Assembly: GCA_963778525.1 (NCBI GenBank)
Contig: CAVZUJ010000009.1
Span: forward strand, 924,461-988,460
Reading direction: 5' to 3'
DNA length: 64,000 bases
Origin: Schlegelella_A sp963778525
GTDB lineage: Bacteria > Pseudomonadota > Gammaproteobacteria > Burkholderiales > Burkholderiaceae_C
The notes beneath the pieces are model-generated. The model saw only the letters and a list, made by a program, of their open reading frames with translations. It was not told the origin of the DNA and made no database searches. Of the stretch, positions 26,238-35,101 are shown piece after piece; the stretch's first letter is position 1, and each line of letters begins with the position of its first letter. The translations under genes were made by a program, and so were the position numbers.

Positions 26238-26732
26238 ATGTCTTCGCCAGCACTTTCGGATCCCATCGATGCCCTGGCGCCGCCCGGGCTGCGGCCGTTC
26301 GCCGACCTCAGCGTCGAGGTCGCGACGCCGATCGAGATCGGCGCCGTCGCCGCTGGATTCCGGCGCGTCGTTCCCATCCTCGGCGGCACCTGCATCGCGC
26401 GTGACTGGAAGGCGCGTGTCGTGCCGGGCGGGGCCGACTTCCAGCTCATCACCGGCCCGACCATGGCGCGCCTGGAGGCTCGCTACGTTCTCGAGACCGA
26501 CGCCGGCGAGCTCGTCTACGTCCACAACGACGCGATCCGCACCGCCGCGCCAGAAGTGATGGCGCGCCTGGTGCGTGGCGAGCCGGTCGACCCGAGGCAG
26601 GTGTACTTCCGCTGCGTCCCGCGCTTCGAGTCGTCGGCGCCGGCGCTGGCCTGGCTGGGCGAGCGCCTTTTTCTCGGCACCGGCCTGCGCCGGCCGAGCC
26701 AGGTCGTGATGCGCTTCTTCGAGGTGATGTGA
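26238..26732 (+). CDS. DUF3237 (UPF0311) family protein
   Basis: This is a 164-residue cytoplasmic protein starting at ATG 26238 after AGGGAG. The family pattern is visible: LRPFADLSVEVATPIEIGAV, RRVVPILGGTCI, GADFQLITGPTMARLEARYV and the C-terminal LFLGTGLRRPSQVVMRFFEV. The fold is a small beta-barrel; no enzymatic activity is established that I know of. It stands alone between the hybrid kinase and the HD-GYP gene, all rightward, with 74 and 134 bases on its two sides. Confidence 0.85.
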   Translation: MSSPALSDPIDALAPPGLRPFADLSVEVATPIEIGAVAAGFRRVVPILGGTCIARDWKARVVPGGADFQLITGPTMARLEARYVLETDAGELVYVHNDAIRTAAPEVMARLVRGEPVDPRQVYFRCVPRFESSAPALAWLGERLFLGTGLRRPSQVVMRFFEVM

Positions 26733-26866
26733 GCTGAGCCGCCCGCACTGCGGCGCGTGATCCGTGCACGAAGTCACGGATGGCGACAAAGCTCAAGCCC
26801 GGGCCCGCAAAGCCGATAACTGCGCTATCCGCGCCTGCCGTTCGCCGTCGCGGCAAGCACATTGCC

Positions 26867-28228
26867 ATGAAGGCCGCCACCCAGAGTCCCGTGATCGACG
26901 TCCAAGCGTTGCGCGTGGGCATGTTCGTGCACCTCGACGTCGGCTGGATGTCGCACCCCTTTCCGCTCAGCAGCTTTCGCATCACCTCGCCGGCGCAGGT
27001 CGCGACGATCCGCTCGCTCGGTCTGGTGCGCGTGCGCTGGAGTCCCGCGCAGAGCGATCCGGAGCCCGGCACGGCCGAGGACATCGCCGACGACGCCGCC
27101 GGCCCGCAGACCGCGGCCAACGATGCCGATGGCCCCGATGTCGTGCCGGCATCCGCCGAAGCGCCGCGCACCGTGCCGGGCAAGGTCGAAGACGTGGTCG
27201 AAAGCGCGGCAGCGAGCGCGGCGCGCGCGCTCGCCGAGCGCCAGCGCCGGCTCGATGCCCAGCGCGAAGCGCAGAAAGTCTGCGAGCGCCAGTACGGCGA
27301 GGCCTCGCGCGCCTGCCGGCAGACGATCGAGCTCGTTGCCGGCAAGCCGAAGGAAGCCCGGGCGCAGGCCGAGGCACTGACGCAGGCCCTGGTCGACAAG
27401 ATGCTGGGCGATCACGAGCTCTGCATCCGCATGCTGACCGAGAACGCGGCCGACAAGGCCTCGACGCACGCCATGAACGTCGGTGTCGTGTCGCTGCTGA
27501 TGGGCCGCTGCTTCGGCTTCTCGGTCGACGAGATGCAGGACCTCGGCGTCGGCGCGATGCTGCACGACATCGGCAAACTCGATCTGCCGCAGCGGCTGCG
27601 CCACCGCGAGGACAATTTCTCGCCGAGCGAAACGCGGGTCTACGAAGAGCACGTCGAGCTCGGCCTGGTGCAGGCCCGGCGCATGGGCCTGTCGGCCGGC
27701 GCGACGGCGGTGATCGCGCAGCACCACGAGCACGCCGACGGCACCGGCTTTCCCGGCCGCCTCAACAGCGACCGGATGACCATGGCGGCGCGCATCGTCG
27801 CTCTCGTCAACCGCTACGACAACCTGTGCAACCCGCGCCTGCTGGCCAAGGCCATGACGCCGCACGAGTCGCTGTCGCTGCTCTTCGCGCAGGGCCGCAG
27901 CAAGTTCGACACCTCCATCCTCGGCGCCTTCATCAAGATGATGGGCGTCTATCCGCCGGGCTCGACGGTGCAGCTGACCGACGATCGCTACGGCATGGTC
28001 GTGGCCGTCAACTCGTCGCGGCCGCTCAAGCCCTGCGTCCTGGTTCACGACAACGGCCTGCCGCGCGAAGAGGCCTTGATCCTCGACCTCGAGCTGAGCC
28101 CGGGCCTGGGCATCCGGCGCAGCATCAAGCCGCAGCAGTTGCCGCCGACGGCGCTTGAGTTCCTGGCGCCGGCGCAACGCGTCGCCTACTTTTTCGAGCC
28201 CGCGCCGGCGGTCGAAGAATGCAACTGA
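26867..28228 (+). CDS. HD-GYP domain protein with N-terminal DUF3391 (c-di-GMP phosphodiesterase-like)
   Basis: The protein is 453 residues. I prefer ATG 26867 (MKAATQSPVIDVQALRVGMF) because DUF3391 normally begins there; ATG 26780 would add 29 residues. DUF3391 spans about residues 10-60. A charged Ala-rich helical linker (about 65-170) leads to the HD-GYP domain, with HDIGKLDLP, EEHVELGLVQARRM and HHEHADGTGFPG. The signature GYP is GFP here. The other metal ligands look intact, so hydrolysis of cyclic di-GMP is likely. A C-terminal beta-rich part (about 380-440) follows. It overlaps the PAS gene by ten bases, suggesting a functional pair. Confidence 0.9.
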   Translation: MKAATQSPVIDVQALRVGMFVHLDVGWMSHPFPLSSFRITSPAQVATIRSLGLVRVRWSPAQSDPEPGTAEDIADDAAGPQTAANDADGPDVVPASAEAPRTVPGKVEDVVESAAASAARALAERQRRLDAQREAQKVCERQYGEASRACRQTIELVAGKPKEARAQAEALTQALVDKMLGDHELCIRMLTENAADKASTHAMNVGVVSLLMGRCFGFSVDEMQDLGVGAMLHDIGKLDLPQRLRHREDNFSPSETRVYEEHVELGLVQARRMGLSAGATAVIAQHHEHADGTGFPGRLNSDRMTMAARIVALVNRYDNLCNPRLLAKAMTPHESLSLLFAQGRSKFDTSILGAFIKMMGVYPPGSTVQLTDDRYGMVVAVNSSRPLKPCVLVHDNGLPREEALILDLELSPGLGIRRSIKPQQLPPTALEFLAPAQRVAYFFEPAPAVEECN

Positions 28229-29010
28229 ATCCGCCCCAGGGCATGAACAATCCGCTGCCGGTCGACCGCTTCAACGTGGCCGACGCCGCCCGCCGCACCT
28301 GGCCGCAACTGATCGAGTCGATGCTCGAGGCGGTCTGCCTGGTCGAGCCGGAAGGCCTGCGCATCGTGGCCGCCAACGAAGCCGCGGGCGAGCTGCTCGG
28401 CGTGGCGCCTTCGGACCTGGTCGGCCGCGACATGCACGAGCTTGCGGCCACGCCCGAAGACGAATGCTTCTGGCGCGAGGTGGCCGAGGGCGCCGGCGCA
28501 GGCATCGTTTCCGAGGCCTTCGTGGCACGCGCCGGCTCGCCGCCGATCCCGGTCATGCGTCGCGTCAGCCGGATCGAGCCGGCGCCGAAGGCGGCGCTCT
28601 ATGTCGTCGCCTTGCGCGACCGCAGCACCGAGATGCGGGCCTTGCGCCATCTCGAGTCGACGCAGGCCGAGCTGCAGGCAACGCTCGAGTCGATCAGCGA
28701 CGGCGTGCTGGTCACCGACCTGTCGGGCCACATCGGCAACTTCAACCGGCGCTTCGCGGCGATCTGGAACATCCCCGAGGAAATGCTGCTCCTGCATGCC
28801 GACGACGAGATCTTCGAATGGATGCGCAGCCAGGTGGCCGACCCGCGCGAATACGCGCGGCGCCTGTGCGACATCGAAGCGGCGGAGCTGATGCAGGCAA
28901 CCGACCGCATCGAGCTGCGCGCCGGCGGCTGGCTGGAGCGGGTGACCTTGCCGCAATGCAGCCGAGGCCGACCGGTCGGCCGGGTCTTCACCTACCGCGA
29001 CGGGCGCTGA
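28219..29010 (+). CDS. PAS-domain protein without output domain
   Basis: This is a 263-residue cytoplasmic protein with two PAS-like domains, at about residues 28-135 (PQLIESMLEAVCLVEPEGLR, VVALRDRSTEMRALRHLEST) and 145-260 (LQATLESISDGVLVTDLSGH, IGNFNRRFAAIWNIPEEMLL). A short coiled-coil linker joins them, as in sensor kinases. No kinase, GGDEF, EAL or DNA-binding domain is attached. ATG 28219 overlaps the HD-GYP gene by ten bases, so it probably supplies a signal to that protein by direct contact (inference). Bound cofactor or ligand unknown. Confidence 0.85.
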   Translation: MQLNPPQGMNNPLPVDRFNVADAARRTWPQLIESMLEAVCLVEPEGLRIVAANEAAGELLGVAPSDLVGRDMHELAATPEDECFWREVAEGAGAGIVSEAFVARAGSPPIPVMRRVSRIEPAPKAALYVVALRDRSTEMRALRHLESTQAELQATLESISDGVLVTDLSGHIGNFNRRFAAIWNIPEEMLLLHADDEIFEWMRSQVADPREYARRLCDIEAAELMQATDRIELRAGGWLERVTLPQCSRGRPVGRVFTYRDGR

Positions 29011-29056
29011 TTCCGCCGGCTAGTTAAAGTTCGCAGTTCCGAAGGGGAACCGAACG

Positions 29057-30322
29057 ATGACTGCGCTTGCCGGAGCTCTCGAACAACGCCTCGAAAAACT
29101 GACCCTGCCGCTGGCGGTGGTGCTGCCCGGCGGGCAACGCATCGGCACCACGAACGCGGCCGTGACGGTGCGCCTGAAGAACCTCGTTCCGCTCAGCCAC
29201 ATCATCACCGGGCAGATCGGCAAGATCGGCGAGGACTACGTCGAAGGCCGCCTCGACATCGAGGGCACGATGCGCGACCTGATGGCGCTCGGCGCCGAGC
29301 TGATGCCGGGCGATCCCACCGACGCCAGCGCGATCGGGCCGACGCCGATCGGCTGGCTGCGCCAGCTGATGCACCTGGCGCGCTCGCGCGCCCTGCACAA
29401 GCCCGAGGCCGATGCCCGGCAGATCCAGTTCCACTACGACGTTTCCGACGACTTCTACGCCCTCTGGCTCGACCCGAAGCGGGTCTATTCGTGCGCCTAC
29501 TTCCGCGACGCGGGCATGTCGGTGGCGAAGGCGCAGGAAGCGAAGATCGAGCACATCTGCAGGAAGCTGATGCTCAAGGAGGGCGAGCGCTTCCTCGACA
29601 TCGGTGCCGGCTGGGGTGGCCTCCTGCTCTGGGCGGCCGAGAACTACGGCGTTCGGGCGCGCGGCATCACGCTCAGCCGCAACCAGCATGCGCATGTCAA
29701 CCGGCTGATCGACGAGCGCGGGCTGCGCGGCAAGGTCGAGATGGATCTGCTCGACTATCGCGACCTGCCCGAGACCGATCCGTACGACAAGATTTCTTCG
29801 GTCGGCATGTTCGAGCACGTCGGGCGCGCCCTCCTGCCGAGCTACTTCGCGAAGATCTTTCGCCTGCTCAAGCCGGGCGGCCTGCTGCTCAACCACGGCA
29901 TCACCGCCGGCGGCACGCGCAACCACCAGCTCGGCGCCGGCCTCGGCGACTTCATGGAGCGCTACATCTTTCCGGGTGGCGAGCTGATGCACGTGTCGCA
30001 CGTGCTCGAGGTCACGAGCGAGTCGGGCCTCGAGGCCGTCGATATCGAGAATCTGCGCCCGCACTACGGCAAGACGCTCTGGGCCTGGAGCGATGCCCTC
30101 GAAGCACAGCTGCCGGCGGCGCGGGCGCTGACCTCGGAGACGACCTTGCGCGCCTACCGCCTGTATCTGGCGGGCAGCGCCGTGGCCTTCGATCGCGGCT
30201 GGATCTCGCTGCACCAGATGCTGTGCGCGCGCCGCACAGGCGACGTCGATTCCGGCCCGATGGCCGGGGCACAATCGGCCTTCCCCTTCAATCGCAGCTA
30301 CATGTACCCGGCCTCCGAGTGA
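29057..30322 (+). CDS. Cyclopropane-fatty-acyl-phospholipid synthase family protein
   Basis: The protein is 421 residues from ATG 29057, with AAGGGGAA upstream. The N-terminal domain (about 1-125) holds VRLKNLVPLSHIITGQIGKI. The SAM-dependent methyltransferase domain follows: IQFHYDVSDDFYALWLDPKR, YSCAYFRDAGMSVAKAQEAK, FLDIGAGWGGLLLWAAENYG and GITLSRNQHAHVN, then SSVGMFEHVGRALLPSYF and a C-terminal RAYRLYLAGSAVAFDRGWIS. It would add a methylene bridge from SAM across the double bond of unsaturated phospholipid acyl chains at the inner membrane. Length fits CFA synthases. It starts a rightward run of small genes to 33.1 kb. Confidence 0.92.
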   Translation: MTALAGALEQRLEKLTLPLAVVLPGGQRIGTTNAAVTVRLKNLVPLSHIITGQIGKIGEDYVEGRLDIEGTMRDLMALGAELMPGDPTDASAIGPTPIGWLRQLMHLARSRALHKPEADARQIQFHYDVSDDFYALWLDPKRVYSCAYFRDAGMSVAKAQEAKIEHICRKLMLKEGERFLDIGAGWGGLLLWAAENYGVRARGITLSRNQHAHVNRLIDERGLRGKVEMDLLDYRDLPETDPYDKISSVGMFEHVGRALLPSYFAKIFRLLKPGGLLLNHGITAGGTRNHQLGAGLGDFMERYIFPGGELMHVSHVLEVTSESGLEAVDIENLRPHYGKTLWAWSDALEAQLPAARALTSETTLRAYRLYLAGSAVAFDRGWISLHQMLCARRTGDVDSGPMAGAQSAFPFNRSYMYPASE

Positions 30323-30326
30323 TCCG

Positions 30327-30635
30327 ATGCACTACGTTTTCAAGTCGAAGGCAGACGCCGATCTCATCATGATGGCGCCGGCCGGCGATCAGATCCTGAC
30401 CCTGATGGGCAGGACGCCGGCAGCGCAGGGCATCATCGAGCTGCGCGCCATTCCGGCGGCGATGCAGGCCCTCGAAAAGGCGATCGCGGGCGACGACGCG
30501 GCGCACAAGTCGGACCCCGCCTTCGAGGAAGAAGGGCGGATCGAGCGTGTCACCCTGCACCAGCGGGCCTGGCCGCTGCTCGAGATGATGAAGCGCTCGA
30601 TCGCCGAGAAGGCCGACATCGTCTGGGGTGTCTGA
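30327..30635 (+). CDS. DUF1840 domain-containing protein
   Basis: This is a 102-residue cytoplasmic protein starting at ATG 30327, four bases after the cyclopropane synthase gene. It opens MHYVFKSKADADLIMMAPAG and continues GRTPAAQGIIELRAIPAAMQ, the typical DUF1840 start, and ends in AWPLLEMMKRSIAEKADIVW. The family is largely restricted to Betaproteobacteria and has no known function, so it is mainly useful here as a lineage marker. Confidence 0.9.
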   Translation: MHYVFKSKADADLIMMAPAGDQILTLMGRTPAAQGIIELRAIPAAMQALEKAIAGDDAAHKSDPAFEEEGRIERVTLHQRAWPLLEMMKRSIAEKADIVWGV

Positions 30636-30649
30636 TTGATCGCCGCGCC

Positions 30650-31291
30650 ATGAAGCTGTGGAGCGACAGCTGGAGCAACGGCGAGCGCATTCCTTCGCGC
30701 TATGCCGCCGGACGCATCGACACGCCCGAAGGCGTGACCTTTTCCGAGAACCTCAGCCCGCATCTCGCCTGGAGCGATCTGCCGGCCGGCACGCGGTCGC
30801 TGGCGCTCATCTGCCATGACTTCGACGTGCCGAGCCGTGGCGACGATGTGAACCAGGCCGGTCGCGAAGTGCCGGCCGAGCTGGCGCGCATCGACTTCTT
30901 TCACTGGCTGCTCGTCGATCTCCCGGCCGAGGTCACGGAGCTGCCCGAAGCCGCGTTCAGTCGCGGCTTCGCGGCGCGCGGCAAGACCGGCCCGGCCGTG
31001 ACCGTGCCCGGTTTTGGCAAGACCCGCCAGGGCCTGAACGACTACACCGGCTGGTTCGCCGGCGACGCCAAGATGGCCGGCGACTACTTCGGCTACGACG
31101 GCCCGTTTCCGCCGTGGAACGATTCGCTCGTGCATCACTACGTGTTCACGCTCTATGCCCTCGGCGTGGCACGGGTGCCGGTGGAGGGCCGCTTCGGCGG
31201 CGCCGAGCTGCGCCTGGCCATCCATCCGCATGTGCTCGGCGAAGCCACGCACTCCGGCACCTATACGCTGAACCGGCGTCTGCTCGGCTAG
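30650..31291 (+). CDS. YbhB/YbcL-type PEBP (Raf kinase inhibitor-like) protein
   Basis: The protein is 213 residues, a phosphatidylethanolamine-binding-protein fold. The family motifs SENLSPHLAWSDLPAGTRSL, ALICHDFDVPSRGDD, FFHWLLVDLPAEVTELPE and YFGYDGPFPPWNDSLVHHY are visible. The anion-binding pocket (Asp-x-Asp-x-Pro and the HHYVFTLYAL segment) is intact. Bacterial members have no settled function. There is no signal peptide. ATG 30650 lies 14 bases after the DUF1840 gene, and the phosphatase gene begins 13 bases after its stop, pointing to one transcript. Confidence 0.9.
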   Translation: MKLWSDSWSNGERIPSRYAAGRIDTPEGVTFSENLSPHLAWSDLPAGTRSLALICHDFDVPSRGDDVNQAGREVPAELARIDFFHWLLVDLPAEVTELPEAAFSRGFAARGKTGPAVTVPGFGKTRQGLNDYTGWFAGDAKMAGDYFGYDGPFPPWNDSLVHHYVFTLYALGVARVPVEGRFGGAELRLAIHPHVLGEATHSGTYTLNRRLLG

Positions 31292-31304
31292 GGCCCGGCT
31301 CTCG

Positions 31305-32009
31305 ATGTCCATGGACGCGCAGGAAGCGCAGGTGACGCGCATCGTCGCCATCCGTCACGGCGAGACGACGTGGAATGCGGCGATGCGGATGCAGGGCCAG
31401 CTCGACACCCACCTGAGCCCGCGCGGCAGGTGGCAGGCGGGTCGGGTCGGCGACGCCCTGGCGGCCGAGGAGATCGATGCCGTCATCGCCAGCGACCTGG
31501 CGCGCGCGCTCGACACCGCCCAGGCCATCGCCGGTCGCCACGGCCTCGCCGTGAGCAGCGATCCCGGGCTGCGCGAACGCAGCTTCGGCATCTTCGAGGG
31601 CTACACCTACGCCGACATCGATGCCAGGTGGCCGGCCGAGGCGGGCCGCTGGCGCCGCCACGATCCGGACTTCGGTCCCGCCGAAGGCGAGACCTTGCGC
31701 GCTTTCTACGCCCGCTCCGTCAGCACCGCCACGCGCATCGCCGCCGCCCATGCCGGACGGTCGATCGCGATCGTCACGCATGGCGGCGTGCTCGACTGCC
31801 TGTACCGCGCCGCCTGCGGCGTGACGCTCGACGCGCCGCGCAGCTGGGAGCTCGGCAACGCCGCCGTCAACCGCCTGCTCTACACGCCGCGCGGCTTCAC
31901 GCTGGTGGGCTGGAGCGACACCGCGCATCTCGATGGCGACATGCCGCTCGACGATGCCGGCGAAGGCGGCGGCGATGCGGCCCTGGTGCCGCGAGCGAGC
32001 GCGGCATGA
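31305..32009 (+). CDS. Histidine phosphatase family protein
   Basis: The protein is 234 residues. The catalytic RHGE motif is in IVAIRHGETTWNAAMRMQGQ (about residue 16). The second half of the active site is in LRERSFGIFEGYTYADI (Glu) and the late His in SIAIVTHGGVLDCLYRAACG. This is the branch of cofactor-independent phosphatases and phosphoglycerate-mutase-like enzymes such as CobC or GpmB; the substrate is not evident. The acidic, Gly-rich tail (DDAGEGGGDAALVPRASAA) is extra. Two in-frame starts, MSMDAQ, are three codons apart. It overlaps the next gene by four bases (ATGA). Confidence 0.88.
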   Translation: MSMDAQEAQVTRIVAIRHGETTWNAAMRMQGQLDTHLSPRGRWQAGRVGDALAAEEIDAVIASDLARALDTAQAIAGRHGLAVSSDPGLRERSFGIFEGYTYADIDARWPAEAGRWRRHDPDFGPAEGETLRAFYARSVSTATRIAAAHAGRSIAIVTHGGVLDCLYRAACGVTLDAPRSWELGNAAVNRLLYTPRGFTLVGWSDTAHLDGDMPLDDAGEGGGDAALVPRASAA

Positions 32010-33149
32010 GCACCGCCGTCGCCGCCGTCGTCGGTGCTGGCGTCGAGGCGATCGACACGCCGGCGCTGGTGCTCGACCTCGACGCGATGGAACGCAACCT
32101 GGCCACCATGGCGGCGTTCGCGCGCGGCCATGGGATGCGCCTTCGGCCGCACGCGAAGATGCACAAATGCGCGGCAATCGCCCGCCTGCAGATCGCCGCC
32201 GGCGCGGTCGGCGTCTGCGTCCAGAAGACGAGCGAAGCCGAAGCCTTGGCCGATGCCGGCATCGACGACATCTACATCTCCAACGAGGTGATCTCGCCGC
32301 GCAAGCTGGCGCGCGTGGCGGCGCTGGCGCGGCGCGTGCGGATGGCGATCGCCGTCGACTCGGCCGAAGGCGTCGATCGCCTGGCCGCGGCCGTGCGCGA
32401 CGCTGGGGCGCAGATCGACGTGTTCGTCGAGGTCGACGTCGGCCAGGGCCGCTGCGGCGTGCCGGCGGTGGCGGCCGGGGCGCTCGCGCATCGGGTCGTG
32501 TCGCACGCGCCGCCCGAAGGGGGCCTGCGCTTCGCCGGCCTGCAGGCTTATCACGGCAGCGCCCAGCATTTGCGTGCTCCGGCCGAGCGCGAGGCGGCTT
32601 CGCAGCACGCGGCGGCGCAGGCGCGCGCGGCGCAGGCGAGCATCACCGCGTCGGGCATCGCCTGCCCGCTCGTCACCGGCGGCGGCACCGGCACCTTCGC
32701 CTTCGATGCGTCGGCCGGCCTTTGGGGCGAGCTGCAGTGCGGCAGCTATCTCTTCATGGATCGCGACTACGCCGACAACGCGGCGAGCCCGGCCGCGCCG
32801 CGCTTCGAGCACGCGCTCTTCGTCAAGAGCCAGGTCATGAGCCGTGGCGCGTCGCACGCGGTGATCGATGCCGGACACAAGTCGCACGCCCTCGACTCCG
32901 GCCTGCCCGCGCGTCTGGCAACGCGAGCTCGCCTATACGGGCGGCAGCGACGAGCACGGCATCCTGCGGCCGAAGGCCGACGCATCGGTGGCCAGCCTGC
33001 CGGCGCTCGGCGAGGTGATCTGGCTGGTGCCGGGGCACTGCGACCCGACCGTCAACCTGCACGACCACTTCATCGGCGTGCGGGGTGGGCTGGCTGGCGG
33101 TGTCGTCGAAGCGGTCTGGCCGATCGATGCGCGCGGCGGCGTTCGCTGA
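32006..33149 (+). pseudogene. DSD1-type PLP enzyme (D-threonine aldolase/D-serine dehydratase-like), one frame break
   Basis: The corrected protein is about 380 residues, a fold-type III PLP enzyme that splits beta-hydroxy D-amino acids. ATG 32006 overlaps the phosphatase stop. The PLP-lysine motif is LRPHAKMHKC, and GLQAYHGSAQHLR and VTGGGTGTFAFDAS are typical. One extra base near 32909 moves the frame between DSGLP and RVWQRELAYTGGSDEHG; the end then has the metal site VPGHCDPTVNLHDHFIGVRG and stops at 33149. Because both halves are well conserved, a sequence error is likelier than loss of function. The metal-site form GHCDP is shared by both activities, so the choice between aldolase and dehydratase stays open. 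Confidence 0.85.
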
Positions 33150-33175
33150 CGAAGGCTGGTGCGCGAACCTTCTCT

Positions 33176-34798
33176 CTAGAGCACCCCTTCGCCGAGAAAT
33201 TGCGCCAGCAGGCGCACCGGCAGGGCGGGCGTTGCGGCGGGCTGCGGCTCGGCCGAGCGGCTGCGCTGGTCGGCACCTTCACCCGACAGCCAGGTCAGCT
33301 GCGCGCCTTGCAGGCAGAGCGCGTAGCTGCTGTCGTGTTGGCGGGCGCGCAGGAAGGCGGCAGCGAGGCGGGCCAGCGGCGCACTGTGGATCACGATCGC
33401 CGCTTCGGTGTTGAGGCCGGCCGAGCGTGCATCCATGTTCATCGAGCCGAGAAAGATCTTCTGGCCATCGATCACGGTCAGCTTCGTATGCAGGCGGCCG
33501 AGCGAGGGGCCGTGTCCGGAGCTGCCGAGCGAGGTCGTCGTCTCGCCGGTCGGCGCGCCGCTGGCCATGAGCTCGTGCAGATCGACGCCGGCGCTCAGCA
33601 GCGCCTCGCGGTGCCGTGCATAGCCGAGGTGCACCAGGGGCTCGTCGGTCGTCGCGAAGGAATTGGTCAGCACCGAGATCTCGACGTTGCGCCCGCGCAG
33701 GTCGGCCAGGGTCTGCATCGCCGCCGCGCCCGGGACGAAATAGGGCGAGGCCAGGAGGACCTGCGACGCGGACGATTCGAGGAGCGCGAGATGGGCTTGC
33801 GCGACGGTCGGCGCGGTGGCGTCGCCATCGGCTTTCTCCGGCGCATCGGCGAACACGTCGGCGCTGCCGCGCACGAGCTCGAGCCGGCCGCTCGCGAGCT
33901 CGGCGTCGAGCGCCGATGCGGTCGCCGTGGCCGTCTCGGCCGGGGCTGTCGCAGGCGGCAAGGGAGTCGCCGGAGCTGCCGGCCGCGCACCGGTCAGGCT
34001 CAGCACCGGATAGGCGAGCTCGGAGTTCCAGTAGCGGTCGAATACGGTCGCGAGCTGCGCCACCACGGGGCCGGCGGCCAGGAGGTCCATGTCGATGAAG
34101 TTGGCGCCGCCGCTGCGGTCGAAGTAGGCGTCGGCGATGTTCCGGCCGCCGGTCACGGCGTAGCTGCCGTCGGCGATGAAGAGCTTGTTGTGCATGCGAT
34201 GGTTGATGCGCGAGAACTCGTGCAGCGACAGCGCGATGCGCTCGGCGATGCCGCCGGCTCGCACCGGCAGCGGGTTGAACATCCGCACCTCGATGCCGTC
34301 GTGACGCGCGACCTCGGCGAACAGCGCGTCCTCGCCGGTGGCATAGAGGTCGTCGACGAGGATGCGCACGCGCACGCCACGCGCGGCCGCCTGCTCGAGC
34401 TCGCTCAGGAACTCGAGCCCGGTCCGATCATTGGCGATCAGGTAGTACTGGACGTCGATCGTGCGCTCGGCGCGGCGGATCAGGGCGAGGCGGGCGTCGA
34501 GGGCCTGGGCGCCGTCGGGCAGCAGGCGAAAGCCCGAGAGCTCCTGCCCATCGGCCGGCGTCGAGCCCGCCGCGATCCGGGCCAGCGTGGTGTCGGCGAC
34601 GTCGAGCCGTGCGAACGAGGCGGGTCGCTCGACCTGGCTCGGCAGCACGGCACAGCCGCCGAGGGCCACCGCGATCATGAGCAGAACGGCGCGTGCCCAC
34701 GCGGCCCCGCCAGGACAGGTCCGGTCGCACAGGGCGAACGCGACGCCGGCCGCGTGGCTGCGGCCCAGGGCCAGGAGGCGGCGAAAGAAGGACGACAT
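33176..34798 (-). CDS. Phospholipase D-family lipoprotein, cardiolipin synthase-like
   Basis: The protein is 540 residues from ATG 34798. An unusually long N-terminal part (about 40 residues, basic) precedes the hydrophobic stretch and lipobox VALGGC near residue 49, so it is probably a membrane-anchored lipoprotein. Two HKD motifs are present: HNKLFIADGSYAVTGGRNIA and HTKLTVIDGQKIFLGSMNMD, each preceded by a conserved strand (DVQYYLIANDRTG; QVLLASPYFVPGAAAM). A Pro/Ala-rich insert separates the two halves (about 285-305). The family transfers phosphatidyl groups or hydrolyses phospholipid or nucleic acid phosphodiesters, and this branch is close to YmdC/ClsC-like proteins. A 33-codon gene lies just upstream. 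Confidence 0.88.
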   Translation of the reverse strand: MSSFFRRLLALGRSHAAGVAFALCDRTCPGGAAWARAVLLMIAVALGGCAVLPSQVERPASFARLDVADTTLARIAAGSTPADGQELSGFRLLPDGAQALDARLALIRRAERTIDVQYYLIANDRTGLEFLSELEQAAARGVRVRILVDDLYATGEDALFAEVARHDGIEVRMFNPLPVRAGGIAERIALSLHEFSRINHRMHNKLFIADGSYAVTGGRNIADAYFDRSGGANFIDMDLLAAGPVVAQLATVFDRYWNSELAYPVLSLTGARPAAPATPLPPATAPAETATATASALDAELASGRLELVRGSADVFADAPEKADGDATAPTVAQAHLALLESSASQVLLASPYFVPGAAAMQTLADLRGRNVEISVLTNSFATTDEPLVHLGYARHREALLSAGVDLHELMASGAPTGETTTSLGSSGHGPSLGRLHTKLTVIDGQKIFLGSMNMDARSAGLNTEAAIVIHSAPLARLAAAFLRARQHDSSYALCLQGAQLTWLSGEGADQRSRSAEPQPAATPALPVRLLAQFLGEGVL

Positions 34799-34842
34799 GG
34801 CTTCTTCCGGCAGGCGTGCGGAATGGAGGTCGAGCGTGCCGC

Positions 34843-34944
34843 TCAGACGGCGGTGATGAGCGTCGCGACCGCGGCCGACAGGACGGCGATGCCGCAGGTC
34901 AGCACGACAAGGAAGGTGGCGAAGACGTCGAAATAGCTCTTCAT
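34843..34944 (-). CDS. Small membrane protein, 33 aa
   Basis: This short gene is easily missed. ATG 34944 is preceded on the minus strand by GAGGAG seven bases away, and the frame closes with TGA at 34845-34843. The peptide MKSYFDVFATFLVVLTCGIA is followed by VLSAAVATLITAV, one transmembrane helix with a short charged N-terminus and no C-terminal tail. It lies 44 bases ahead of the phospholipase D gene on the same strand and may be translated from the same transcript. Function unknown; similar one-helix peptides often modulate membrane enzymes. Confidence 0.55.
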   Translation of the reverse strand: MKSYFDVFATFLVVLTCGIAVLSAAVATLITAV

Positions 34945-35051
34945 GGCAGGCTCCTCTTTCGTTCTCGGACCGTCGCGACCTTTCGCTTCGGTGTGCAGTC
35001 AGTTTCGGGATTCAGCCGGCTCGGCCCCAGTGAACAAGACGCGCGGGTCGA

Positions 35052-35089
35052 GTGACTTCGGTCACAAACCCCTTGCGGGATTCGATAAT
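35052..35089 (+). promoter_or_regulatory. Promoter with Crp-like palindrome upstream of the Crp/Fnr gene
   Basis: GTGACTTCGGTCAC at 35052-35065 is a perfect dyad and fits the Crp core GTGA-N6-TCAC. A -10-like GATAAT lies at 35084-35089. A spacing of 17 bases puts the -35 position at 35061-35066 (GTCACA), inside the dyad, so binding there would cover the -35 region. The regulator at 35135 has a recognition helix of the SRExVxR kind that reads GTGA half-sites, so autoregulation is likely (inference). The dyad could alternatively form a TTCG-loop hairpin. Confidence 0.5.
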
Positions 35090-35101
35090 CCGCCTCATGA
35101 G

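Noticed and set aside
31370..34936. A 1188-codon open frame on the plus strand
   Set aside because: Only its 32006-32910 part is real (DSD1-type enzyme). The rest is antisense to the phospholipase D gene and Arg/Gly-rich, as expected from high GC at third codon positions.
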